Below are positions 11,823 to 22,121 of a stretch of DNA of 64,000 nucleotides, one piece after another (the stretch's first letter is position 1; every line of letters starts with the position of its first letter). Where the stretch lies: assembly GCA_028753945.1 (NCBI GenBank), contig JAPNXP010000001.1:10530501-10594500 (forward strand). The letters are read 5' to 3'. Source of the DNA: Hexactinellida sp. DTS-2022 (taxonomy: Eukaryota > Porifera > Hexactinellida). The notes under the pieces were generated by a model. The model ran no database searches, was not told the origin of the DNA, and was given only the letters and a program-made list of their open reading frames with translations. A program made the position numbers and the translations under genes.

Positions 11823-12388
11823 TGACCAGCCAAAAGTATTTGAACAATAGGGATTTTAATGCACACACAATATTCATCCGGTAACTTATTAACGGCTATC
11901 TAAAATACTCTGAAATGACTATAAATAACTTATTATAGATATACATATGAAAATATTGTGATTTCAATTAAATTTAGAAAATATTCACGAAGTGGCATAA
12001 GTGTTTCTGCCACGTGCCACTTTTGGCATAAGTGGCACAAATGGAAATGTGGCTGTATCACAGTAGAAAATATTCGGATTGATTTGAAATTATGCACTTA
12101 GAGTAATTTAACTATGTGGAATTCAAATCTGCTATCAGAATTAATATATTAACATTGCATCTTAATTATCACAAATTAATTATTTAATGAGCTAATTATA
12201 TATTTAATGAGTTTAACGCCTCCATAAAAATGTAAATTCGAAAATTTTGCTGTTTTAATATACTTTACATATCCTTTCATGTAAATAGCCATTTTGTAGA
12301 ATCTACTATTGGTATAATGCTGGTATAAACTCCAATGTCGGAATACAAATTATTGCTGTTCAAATACTTTTGGCCGGTTAGTGTAGTA
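11817..12388. mobile_element. Tc1/mariner-like MITE, about 570 bp
   Basis: The left end cactgaccagccaaaagtat and the right end atacttttggccggttagtg are inverted repeats of about 27 bp with TA flanks. The interior is non-coding AT-rich sequence. It abuts the 5' edge of the UNC13 fragment. Confidence 0.75.
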
Positions 12389-13126
12389 TAAAAACAGAAA
12401 TTGTTATGTACAAATTGTATTATAAATTTAGAAAATGCTTCTTGGCAAATATTCTTTTCATCATCAAATATTATGCAACGTTTTATGCTACATTAGTTGT
12501 TGTAGTGCTCTGTATATATATAATTACCTTGTTTTGTGTCTAGCAGACTCTAGCTAGTATGTAGGTATATAATCTTGCTGTGTCGAATATTGTTTTGTAG
12601 AATATTGCTTAATAATAGAATATTAGCATTTAATAGACACTGAGAAAATAGTTTAAACTACCGTAAATAGGATGTCATTGTGCCTAGGGCTGTACCGGAT
12701 ATCCGGTTCTAATCCGGTATCCGGCCAGTTACCGGATAACGGTCCCAATTGTATTTGTGTATGAATTAAAGAATAACTATCTCTCCGAATATAAAGTGAA
12801 TTTACATAGCTCTAGGGTCATTAACTGTCCATTTCTTCTGTCGTTCTAATGTCTGGTACAGGTTTTTTCTTGAGTAGAAATTAGATAATGTGTAATAGCA
12901 GAACTAGTTGATTGAAAAATACTATGATCACCTTGTTGTGAAATATAAGTAACCAAGTGCTTCATAAAGATTATTATAAATTTAAAATATTGTTCATTTT
13001 ATGAAAAACATGCAAAAAAGATACAGATCTAATTGTACTAATTCCAAATAGTGATTGCAATAGTTGTAATAGTTAGTTAGCAGAAAACTACTTGAGAAGC
13101 ATGCCATCTAAGTAGACAGAATGTAG
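12389..13126. other. Spacer between the UNC13 fragment and PARP3
   Basis: AT-rich, no coding exon seen. At about 12685-12750 there is a small GC-richer palindromic relic ('ggatatccggttctaatccg' followed by related ccgg-rich phrases), probably part of another MITE. Confidence 0.5.
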
Positions 13127-16100
13127 TTAGAATTTGAATGTTAGTAGGTAACGAATTCTGTTCTGGCTCTCTTTATAGATCAGGTATTCGCTCTGACCGA
13201 AATTAGAATTTGAGTAATCGCTTTGATCGATTGGTGTTCCCTGGGGTACAGTCACATCTCGACCATCAAGTTGTATCTTTACATCTTTTTTCATATCTAC
13301 AAAAGTTAATACAGTATGCAAAAAACTTGTACATTATTAGATTGGAAATTATATTCGTTTACTCTCTTGGACAACAAAATGATTTTTGTGAAGATTGGAG
13401 AAATCGTAAATATAAATTCCTGCCTAAACTAGCTGAATAGCTAGCTTGTGTCTAATACACACTTTGTAACAAAACATTATTTCCACTGTATTTTGAGCCT
13501 AAAATTTGATTAAGTGTTTAATCATCAAACGAACGAATATTCGAATTTTCGTTCGTTACAATTCGAATGCTCATTTCAGCCCTAGAGGAAAGTATCCATC
13601 ATAACTCACCTGGCTCAGTTCTTCCTCTAGCTACTACACTGTCATACCCATCTGGTGCTCTCGTGAGACTACCATCCATCTGTGTAATAGTATGCTCTTT
13701 TCCGAGAGCAACTTCGTTTAAGAACATTATCCCAATATTGGTACTTGAAGCCTGAACTAAAATAAATAATGGTTTAATGAATATTTTGACAGACATAACG
13801 TTGCATTTTGGGAAAAAATCTTTAATTTTAAGTTTTAGCAATTGTAATAACTAATTCCAGGTATAATGAAGTCAAAAATATTCCCCAGACAGATAAAATA
13901 GTTGATTTTATTTCCTTATAACATGGAGAAACTTGAAAAATCAGGAAAAAATGTAAACTAGGGGGCAATAACAATTACCCGAGGGCCCAAATAATTCGTA
14001 CAGACATTTGTATATTAGTAACCTACATAGTATTTCTGTGGAAACTAAAAGCTAAAAGAGAGCAGGACCCTCTAGGAAACTTCTGTACCATACTGTAGAA
14101 CCTGCATATTCCGACACAGTTGAGATAGGGAAAAATGTCGGATAGCCAAATTGTCGGATTATGCAGGCTCTAATGCATAGTCCAACGCTCATTGGGATAA
14201 TAAAAAATGTCGGTTCTGCTGAATTCCGGATTATAGAGGGTCAGATTATGCAGGTTCTACTGCACACTGCACACTGTAAACAATTCAGGGTTTCATACAG
14301 GGGTGGTAGGGGGTAAACTAGGCCCCCTAGAAAAACCACTTACACAACGAAGTATAATTTATGCCTATCTTAAGAATTTACATATCCCAGATTGCCCCCC
14401 TTGCTTGCAAATCCTGTATGAAACAAAGCAATTCATACCATAACCAGCAGATTTCATTTGTTCAGAAGCAAAGTATATTCCCTTCCAACACAGCCGCCTG
14501 AATGTGGCATAATCCTGAGTCCGTCTTTGAGAATTGCTGCCACCACAGCAACATTAGTACCGTGCCATAACAATTTCCTATTTTCTAATTTGTCGTGTAG
14601 TTTAAAGCGAGCAAAAGCAGAGTGTCTGTTAACTTTCCAGATATTCTGAATAACAGGGGCGCCCCAACTAGAGACCCGACTTGTACCATCTGTATTGTTT
14701 ATATAGGTTTCTAAGATCTATAAGAAGTTGGTAACACATTGTATAGAAAGAATCAATAATACCAAATCGAAAAGAGGAAATTCATTGTAAATTAATTGAG
14801 TAAATATGTATTACTATGTACATAATAGGTGCACGAAATTATATGAAATAATATACACTATTCCTTTCTAGTCAAATTTTATTACTTACTTATCCAATAC
14901 TTACTTATCCAAATAGAACTTATTACTTACTTATCCAAATAGAACTTATTACTTACTTATCCAATAGAAATTATTACTTACTTATCCAAAAGAACTTACT
15001 AGTCAAATCTTCATGGAATTTGCTTTACGTAATGTTTGAACTGCCCTTAATTAACAGGAATATTTGACTCACTTTGTACACATCTGATGATGGCTCTAGC
15101 AATTCTAAATCAGCCTTCAAAAGTCCGTAATTAACATCAAACGGATGTGGAACCTCGTCTAAGCTTTCGTAACCCTTGTCTTTATCTTTTTGCATAGTTA
15201 GGGCCAGTTCAATATCTCCAAGTACCTGTATAGGAATTGTGTATTGCATGCTTATATGCAGTTCCCGACGATGTTCTTATAACCGGCATCCACTGTATAT
15301 AGCAAACTACATTAGAACCTTAGTTAGTACGAACACTGTTAATACGAAACTCCGACTAATACGAACGCTATTTAGATTTAGATCAGACCAGGTATAAATG
15401 GCAGTATAATACACTGATTCAACTGACCATTAACATATCTTTCTTCTTTTGGAGAGCTTCGGCATTGTTTATACTGGGAGGACGCTGACGACCAAAATCG
15501 TGAGGAATAATTGTAAAAAAGTTAGAGCTAAACTCCATGAGTTTACCGGTTTTATTCGCATTCAGTTCGGCTTCAATTTTCTCCAAAATATCAAACCCTT
15601 TAGCAATCTGTCCCTTACTCAGTTTTCCTAACGGCATCTTCTTTACATCTAAATTAGTGAGTATAATAAGTAATGTAAAAAAAGGAAATATGGTAATTCC
15701 ATCAAATAAAATTTATTTCGGTTTAAGTATTTGTCGGCTAGCCGATATACAAGGAATTCATCCAAAATTGAACGAATTAGAGGAAAAAACTGTAATTCCG
15801 TCCTATGAAATATTGACCCCATTAAGCGGAGAAATATATTAACTGGTGGCTCTATTAAGCTGAGTCGACTGTAATTCCATTTATTTTCAGTTATTAAGTC
15901 TCTCGATATACAAGTCTCTACCTATGTCAAAGCTCTTCATCGCGTTGTTGAACATGTCGTTGTCAAAGATGAGTTCTACCAGCTTTTGTGTTGTTTTATC
16001 TAAGCAACAAGCTTTCACCTTTTTCGGTCTGGCATCCGTTTGTGTGTCCATAACAATTATCTTAAGAAAAGGTAAATAACTATTATAGTATTTAGTATAG

Positions 16101-18973
16101 AGTGGTGTTAGCCTAACAGCAATTGCTCTAATAGCAAGTTATTTCAGTCCCCAAGCGAGCATTTGTTGTAACGCCATAAACACAAGCTACAATGCTAAAT
16201 CGATATTAAATTATTATTTATTTGGCAGGGTTGTGGTGGCAATCCAAGGGGAATTCAGTGGAAATTACAGTGGTGTTCGTGTATTAGCAAGTCGCATTTT
16301 GCACTAAATTTGCTTGCTAATATGCGAACTTGCCATTAAACTAGCAGAATTAACATTAAATGTTCGCTTGGGGACTGAATATAATTTGCTAATAGCAATT
16401 GTATACGGAAATATTTCCGGAATTATATGGTAATCCCGTTATAACGAAGTGTGATATAACGTAATGGATATTTTCCCCCCGGCACTAAATGCATTAATTA
16501 TTATCCGCTTATAACTAATAATTGGATATAACAAAGGAATTTACAGGTCCCAAGCACTTCGATATAACGAGAGTTCACTGTACATAGCAATTCCTAAGCA
16601 AATCCTATGGTAATTCCGACCGAATGAGAATTCCTGTAACATTTTATAACAACCCACCTCCTCCTCATCAGAATCTACCAAATCTAGCAGTGTATACTTC
16701 CCAGCTACAGCTGTAAAGTTATCTCGATTGTCCCAATTATTCCGGGTCTTATCTTTGAATTTCTTAGCAAATTCCTTCTCTGCTGCGACCTGTTTGTCGA
16801 TTGGACCTTTCATTGCATTCTGTCCGTCTTCTCCCTAGAAACGGAACTGTAACTATGGTATTCAATCGATTTCCTTTTAATTGCACTGTTTGTCAGAAAG
16901 GAATTTTGCAAATTGGGATAAACGTATTACAGTAGAACTCGGTTACAACATACCTGGGTTAAGTACTGTTATATTACGGTTTACTTACCTCTATTACTCT
17001 AACCATAATTAATCAGGGGTACTCTCTATTGATGACGGTTTACTTACTGTCTTTGTTATGGCTCCTCACTTTATACTTCCTACAGTCGAAATCGGGGTTT
17101 TTGATACCGGTTTTTCGTCTCATTGTTTTTTTTGTCTTCAAACCTTGTATAAATTGTTTTAATATTCGTACAATTCCATTATAAATAATCTAAAATTGCA
17201 CCTGTGCCGACAGCATGTTTCTTGGAAGCACTATCTTTTGGTGGTTGGTGGATTGATAGAGCCTCCAAAAGAACATGCTGTGGGCACAGGTGTAATTTTA
17301 ATTTTATATAATGGAATTGTACGAAAAATAAAACAATTTATACATGGATTGAAGACAAAAAAAAACGATGAGACAAAAAAAACCGGTTTCAAAAACCCCA
17401 ATTTCGACTGTATAAAGTATAAAGTGAGGAGCCATAACAAAGACGGTAAGTAAACCGTCATCAATAGAGAGTACCCCTGATTAATTATGGTTAGAGTAAT
17501 AGAGGTAAGTAAACCGTAATATAACAGTACTAACCCAGTACATTATAACCGAGTTCTACTGTTAACGGGAATTAACTGCACGCATAATCGCTTACAACTC
17601 GACCCCATCTGCTCCACACGTAGTATCGAAGTCCACTCTGTAGAACTTGTATGACGTAATACTTGTTGTTGTTGTCTCCTACATTTGTCTGATTCAACAT
17701 ACAATCCCAGTCCTCAACAACCGTATAGGAGCTCGGGAATGGAACTTTCTTGTCAACTTTTCGTTGTGAAAGACATTTTTTCTTCTTGGTAGCTAAATTA
17801 ATTACAAATAAAATAAAAAGTTGAATTTTTTTGGTTGTATAATACGCATATTGAGTATCACGTATAGAAGAACCTCGATAATACGAAAACGGTTAATACG
17901 AAATTCCGGTTAATACGATCACTATTTCAGTCCCCTTCAAAGCCTTTCAATACAATTGATATTGGTTAATACGAATTCCGGATAAGGCGAACGCATTTTA
18001 ACGGCCCTGGTGTTCATAATAACGAGGTTATACTGTTCGTATAACACGTTATTCGGGAGGGAGAATTAACGTGTTATACAAGTTAGATATTTTTCTATTA
18101 AAGTAAGAGGAAGTCCCTTCATAAGTTCATAATAGATTATTTACAGTGGTGTTCCCCTATTATATATAGTAATTCTCTAATAGCAATAAATCTTGCCCTA
18201 TTAGCAAGTTATATTAGTCCCCAAGCGAGCGTTTAATGTTAATTCTGTTCCTCTATTCAAAATGCGACTTGCTATTAGAGGAACAGAATTAATATTAAAT
18301 GCTCGCTTGGGGACTGAAAATAACTTGCTATTAGAGCAGTTACTATTACGATAACAACACTGTATAATAGTATATATTATATACCATCTTGCTCCTGTAA
18401 TAATTCCTTTGCTTTCTGGAATTCAGTCTGTTCAGGTTCTTTCTTTACTTTCTTAGGCTTAGGAGCTGTGTCTCCCTCTTCCTCTTCCAGAGCCTCTTTG
18501 AGACGCTCTATTAACTCAACCTTCTGACCTGTGGTCTCCAAGCCTATAATTGTAATGTACAGTAGTTAAAAATCAAGAGTTAAAAAAATCAAAATATCGG
18601 ATTTTTTAACCCAAATTTTCCCCAGAATAACAAAATTTTGACTCATTTTTCATAATTTTTTACAAGGCCTGGTTAACCGAAATTTGACCTAATTAACCGA
18701 AAATATTTTTATCAGCTTATAGTGGCATGATTTTGTTCGTGGAAAAATATCCCATTAAGCGGAGTTGACTGTATTTCATAAAAAAAGAATCCAAGATTTC
18801 GTGAAAAGCTAGAGTTGGAAACGGTTAATCTTACCTCTCTCCTCAAGTGCTTGCTTTATCTTTGGGACAGTTAGTTTAGAAAGATCGGTTTGTTCCTCTT
18901 CCATTGCAGTGGTTGCTCCTTTTGTTGTCTTTGTTGCGACACTTTTAGTGGCGGCTTTTCTCCGTGGTGGCAT
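13127..18973 (-). CDS. PARP3: PARP3-type mono-ADP-ribosyltransferase with N-terminal SAP domain (ten exons, one frame break)
   Basis: Exons in transcript order: 18973-18835, 18543-18385, 17792-17596, 16834-16658, 16060-15922, 15648-15428, 15225-15073, 14717-14439, 13756-13610, 13296-13127. All have GT/AG ends and matching phases, giving about 593 residues (human PARP3 is about 533). A Lys/Thr-rich N-terminus and a SAP domain (about 31-65, LTVPKIKQALEERGLET) precede a WGR domain (SRWGRV, then KFKDKTRNNWDNRDNF). The regulatory helical domain follows (MPLGKLSKGQIAKGF, IPHDFGRQRPP). The catalytic domain has LWHGTN, GIYFAS and SEYLIY, so the H-Y-E triad is present. EVALGKEH and SVVARGRTEP are PARP3-specific. 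PARP3 marks DNA strand breaks with ADP-ribose in the nucleus. Exon 8 lacks one base near 14480-14486 (GGG where GGGG would restore VGRGIYF); the flanking phases fit only if it is restored, so this is an assembly error or a recent null allele. Its introns hold many MITEs. Confidence 0.88.
13757..14438. other. PARP3 intron 8, with MITE
   Basis: Non-coding. It contains a MITE at 14089-14263 (ends 'tagaacctgcata' and 'tatgcaggttcta') and a run of short G-rich text at about 13960-13990. No exon was found here and the flanking exons join in phase. Confidence 0.6.
14089..14263. mobile_element. MITE with pogo-like ends in PARP3 intron
   Basis: The ends 'gtagaacctgcata' and 'tatgcaggttctac' are inverted repeats, and inner phrases such as 'atgtcggatagccaaattg' are partly repeated. 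It is non-coding and about 175 bp. Confidence 0.7.
14880..15000. repeat. Short tandem repeat, about 28-bp unit, 4-5 copies
   Basis: The unit 'ttattacttacttatccaa' plus 'atagaac' is repeated with small length changes in PARP3 intron 7. The phrase tactta(c) resembles a splice-donor complement, but no exon is attached. Confidence 0.85.
16096..16590. mobile_element. Two MITE relics in PARP3 intron 4
   Basis: At about 16096-16400 the phrases 'gtccccaagcgagcat' and 'gttcgcttggggactg' form inverted parts of an element also present at 18139-18362. At about 16430-16590 there is a relic with 'gttataacgaagtg' and 'cttcgatataacgagag' ends. Both are non-coding. Confidence 0.6.
16928..17563. repeat. 636-bp long inverted repeat (foldback element) in PARP3 intron 3
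   Basis: Left and right arms of about 300 bp are close reverse complements around a centre near 17245. The ends are 'tacagtagaactcggttac' and 'aaccgagttctactg', and 'caggggtactctctattgat' on the left is matched by 'atcaatagagagtacccctg' on the right. The outer ends belong to a pogo-like MITE family. The central about 110 bp (cctgtgccgacagcatgt to acatgctgtgggcacagg) also exists alone at 19272-19380. Transcribed with PARP3, it would fold into a very long hairpin. Confidence 0.9.
17867..18362. mobile_element. Two MITEs in PARP3 intron 2
   Basis: 17867-18030 is the best-preserved pogo-like copy ('agaacctcgataatacgaa' to 'aataacgaggttatactg'). 18139-18362 is a second family with inverted halves ('ttagtccccaagcgagcg' and 'gctcgcttggggactgaa') and ends 'acagtggtgtt' and 'aacaacactgta'. 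Neither codes for protein. Confidence 0.75.
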
Positions 18974-19271
18974 GGTTAGTAAATAAATAACTTTATAATC
19001 GAAAATACAGTAGAACTCGGTTATAACGTCTCCTTTGGGAATGGAAAATAAGTATGTATTATCCGAGTGTACGTGCTAATTTATTAAGATGCTGTGTTAA
19101 TATAGAGTGACTCCATTGAGTTAAAATCAGACGTAACAGTGCTGTCCATTTTATGAAAACATTCAAAAAAGATACAAATCTAATTGTAATAATTCCTAAT
19201 ATTAATATAGTGATTACAATAATACAGTAAACTCGGTTAAGACGTACCACCCTGGGAATTAATATAATCTA

Positions 19272-19380
19272 CAATTACAGCTGTGCCGACAGCATATTCC
19301 TTTGAAGGCACTATATTTTTGGTGGTTGGTCAATTGATAGTGCCTCTAAAAGAACATGCTATCGGCAAAGCTGTAATTTT
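19272..19380. mobile_element. Solo copy of the foldback core element
   Basis: An imperfect palindrome, 'cagctgtgccgacagcat' to 'atgctatcggcaaagctg', with the same centre ('ttggtggttggtnnattgat') as the long inverted repeat in PARP3 intron 3. Its presence alone shows that the core is an independent mobile family. Confidence 0.75.
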
Positions 19381-20464
19381 TAGATTTTTTGCAATGTCAT
19401 CGTCACTATAAAGGTGTTAAACCATTTCAGAAAGATTTTTCACAGACAGTAACGACTCATTGTGTGTTGGAAGTTCCGATTTTCAGCCCTAGTTTACATG
19501 CATCAAATAATAACATTTAAAAAACCCTCACAGACGGGATGGGAGTGTGCTTCTTTCTGTTGCACAAGCCGCACCCAATATTTGATTTAAATATAATTTC
19601 AATATTCAAATTACATATCATCTTAATTTAATATATTTTAATTAACGGCTTACTTATATGGCGGTCGCCTACAATGTCGGCTAGCCGACATATTAGCAAA
19701 TCTCGCCGATATATAAGGAATTCATCTAAAATTGAACGAATTAGAGGAAAAGTCCCTGGAAGATTGAAAATAAATAATCTATTATGGAGGACAAAGAAGC
19801 GACCGAGACCGAAGGGCTCGTAGTATAAAACTATAGTAGGACTTTACTATACAAGTTTTTTACTAGAAGCACACTAAAAAATTCGTATAGGAAGTCATAT
19901 TTTGGGAGTCCATTGGTCATATAGCCTAATCTCAAATATTTGTGGAATGTGAGTTTTGCGGTTTTCACACCTTTTCCATATATGGTAATAATATCAAATT
20001 CTCGACTTCAGTTAGAGTTAGACATAAGAAATGCATTATTGTCGGATAAGGATGCACATGAAAGGAAGATATTTGAAATATTGACTGACTATCACTGATT
20101 AGCAGTGCTTTACAAATTAGGTGGTTTGTTGCCTTTATCCACCAAAAATCTTTCTTAAGCCACCAAATTTTGCCTTTGGAGGCTTAACTAATCCACCATA
20201 ATTGTGGATTATTTGACCTTGTGTAGATTATATTTTTCGTTGCATTATTTGTTATTAATATTAGTGTTGTTTTACGGCATCAGAAGTTTGTTAAGCCATC
20301 ATTGGTTTGTAAACCAGCCATTGTTTACCGATTTAAATCGGTAAGAGGTCCAAATGGCTGCTTTCCACCTTTTACACAGTCGCCCAAACACATTCAAAAT
20401 GTGATTCACACACAAAGAATTCTCGTCAATCATTTAGACTCCCTGGATTATTTGGCATTTACCT

Positions 20465-20565
20465 TTACCTAACGCCCATGCACTCTGTACCTAACGCTCA
20501 TGCGCTATATACCTAATGCGCATAGGCATAGCTTATGTACCTAACCCACATTTACTCTGTGTTTA
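20465..20565. promoter_or_regulatory. Short tandem units directly upstream of RFC4
   Basis: Four imperfect units of about 22-28 bp begin 'acctaacgcccatgc', 'acctaacgctcatgc', 'acctaatgcgcat' and 'acctaacccacat'. The position 45-145 bp before the RFC4 start suggests repeated factor sites, but a neutral minisatellite is equally possible. Confidence 0.35.
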
Positions 20566-20609
20566 CTTTGGCTATGCTTGAACTTAGTAATTTTATCTAC
20601 CGTTTGAGA

Positions 20610-21710
20610 ATGGAGCAATTTTTGAAATTGGCTAATCCTTCGAGCTCTAAACCCGCCCCAACCTCCAGTGGCGCAGCGGATAAGTCGCAGGCTCGTGCCA
20701 AGCGCCTAGACCAGACCCCGTGGGTTGAGAAGTACCGCCCCCTGGAGGTGGCAGACGTGGTTTCGCAGGAGGAGGTGGTCTCTGTCATGAAAAAGTGTCT
20801 CGCTGGGAGGGACATTCCGAACCTCCTGTTCTACGGCGGGCCGGGCACAGGCAAGACCAGCACCATACTGGCCATGGCTCGAGAGATGTTCGGCCCGAAT
20901 GACATGCGAGATCGCGTGCTCGAGCTCAATTCGTCGGACGAGAGAGGCATTGACGTCATCCGAGATAAAGTGAAAGGTTTCTCCCAGCGCACTGTCCCCC
21001 CCAAGAGGAGCGACGGGCTCCCCTGTCCCGCCATAAAGCTGGTTATCCTGGACGAAGCCGACTCCATGACCCAGCCCGCGCAAGAGGCCCTGAGGCGGAT
21101 CATGGAGAAGGCCGCCAGGAGCACTAGGTTCTGTCTCATCTGCAACTACATCAGTCGGATCATCGACCCAATCACTTCTCGGTGCGCCAAGTTCCGATTC
21201 GCCCCGCTGCCGCGCGAGCAGATTGAGGAGAAACTCCGCTGCATAGCTCTGCAGGAACAGGTGAGAGTCAGCGAGGAGGCACTCGCCGCTCTCTTCGAGG
21301 CCTCGGAGGGCGACCTCCGCAAAGCGATCACTTATCTCCAGTCGGTCGCCCGACTCCAGGACGCAGGCTCGGAGGGGCAGACAGAGGCGAGACAGGTGTA
21401 CGAGATAGCCGGGTTTGTTCCCTCCCAGGTGATGGACAGTCTGCTGACTGCCTGTCAGTCCGACTCGTACGAGCAGCTGGAGACCGCTGTGCGCGAGGTG
21501 ACGGCAGAGGGGTTCTCTGCGAACCAGCTGCTCTCTCAGCTGCACGACAGGGTCCTGACAACAGACTTCCTGTCCGACAAGCAGAAGTCAGCTGTAGCTC
21601 TCAGACTCGCCCACGTGGACAAGAGAATATCAGACGGAGGGGACGAGTATATAAACCTGCTGGACATGTGTTCGTTTCTGATGCAGCAAGTGTGTCACTC
21701 ACAGTTCTAG
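20610..21710 (+). CDS. RFC4: Replication factor C subunit 4
   Basis: A single-exon gene of 366 residues (human RFC4 is 363). RFC loads the PCNA clamp on primed DNA in an ATP-driven pentamer in the nucleus. The N-terminus MEQFLKLANP matches the RFC4-type start. The AAA+ part shows TPWVEKYRPLEVADVV (box II), Walker A GGPGTGKTS, Walker B VILDEADSM, and the sensor/SRC region ISRIIDPITSRCAKF with its arginine finger. The RFC-box segment SEGDLRKAITYLQS and the C-terminal collar (NQLLSQLHDRV, LSDKQKSAVALRLAHVDKRI) complete the family pattern. The ATG at 20610 is chosen because family similarity starts there; the frame is open 25 codons upstream with no similarity. A YAG lies 22 nt before it. GC-rich, no frame breaks, no introns. 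Confidence 0.96.
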   Translation: MEQFLKLANPSSSKPAPTSSGAADKSQARAKRLDQTPWVEKYRPLEVADVVSQEEVVSVMKKCLAGRDIPNLLFYGGPGTGKTSTILAMAREMFGPNDMRDRVLELNSSDERGIDVIRDKVKGFSQRTVPPKRSDGLPCPAIKLVILDEADSMTQPAQEALRRIMEKAARSTRFCLICNYISRIIDPITSRCAKFRFAPLPREQIEEKLRCIALQEQVRVSEEALAALFEASEGDLRKAITYLQSVARLQDAGSEGQTEARQVYEIAGFVPSQVMDSLLTACQSDSYEQLETAVREVTAEGFSANQLLSQLHDRVLTTDFLSDKQKSAVALRLAHVDKRISDGGDEYINLLDMCSFLMQQVCHSQF

Positions 21711-22121
21711 ACTATCCAATGTTATTCTCTGCTTACGGGGTATATTCTATATTCAATATATTGATTTGACTCACACAAGAGTGATAGTATAACTTGGGTT
21801 GGGGTCCAGCCCTTCAATTACGATATTCTTCAGTTTTCTCCTATTTTCTACCCGTAAGTAACTGCAGGCGTGACCACGCTGCAGGATACTTAGTCTTATA
21901 GTCCTATATATAACTCCAGCACCTGTAAATCCCTCTGCTAACTAACTGCTATCAGGGGTTCTCACATTTTTCCAATGATTCATAAAACAATCGAAGTAAT
22001 TTCATATCAACGAATGTATCTACAAAATCAATTTTTATTTAAAAAAATAAAACAATCAAAATGATTTGTGCAAATCCCTGTCTGCTACTACTACTACTAC
22101 TACTATTCCTGTAGCTGCCCA
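21711..22121. other. RFC4-KYAT-like spacer
   Basis: About 410 bp, AT-rich, holding the RFC4 3' UTR and the next gene's promoter. A cta-type microsatellite (about 22085-22106) leads into ctattcctgtag, a strong splice-acceptor-like sequence ending 7 nt before the next ATG. Confidence 0.6.

Larger units (their letters stand above)
18974..20609. other. Divergent spacer between PARP3 (minus) and RFC4 (plus)
   Basis: It must hold both promoters. It contains a pogo-like relic (about 19008-19260), a solo copy of the foldback core (19272-19380) and one end of the 9063-9828 family (about 19795-19828). A short tandem of 'acctaacgcncatgc'-type units (20465-20565) lies just before RFC4. No TATA box stands out. 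Confidence 0.55.

Noticed and set aside
14880-15000. CRISPR-like or telomere-like repeat
   Set aside because: Simple tandem repeat inside an intron with variable unit length and no spacers.
17196-17464. Small open frames in the PARP3 intron
   Set aside because: Both strands are open because the region is an inverted repeat; no protein similarity.
20706-21545. 279-residue minus-strand frame opposite RFC4
   Set aside because: A shadow of the GC-rich RFC4 coding strand; no family similarity and the plus frame is unmistakable.
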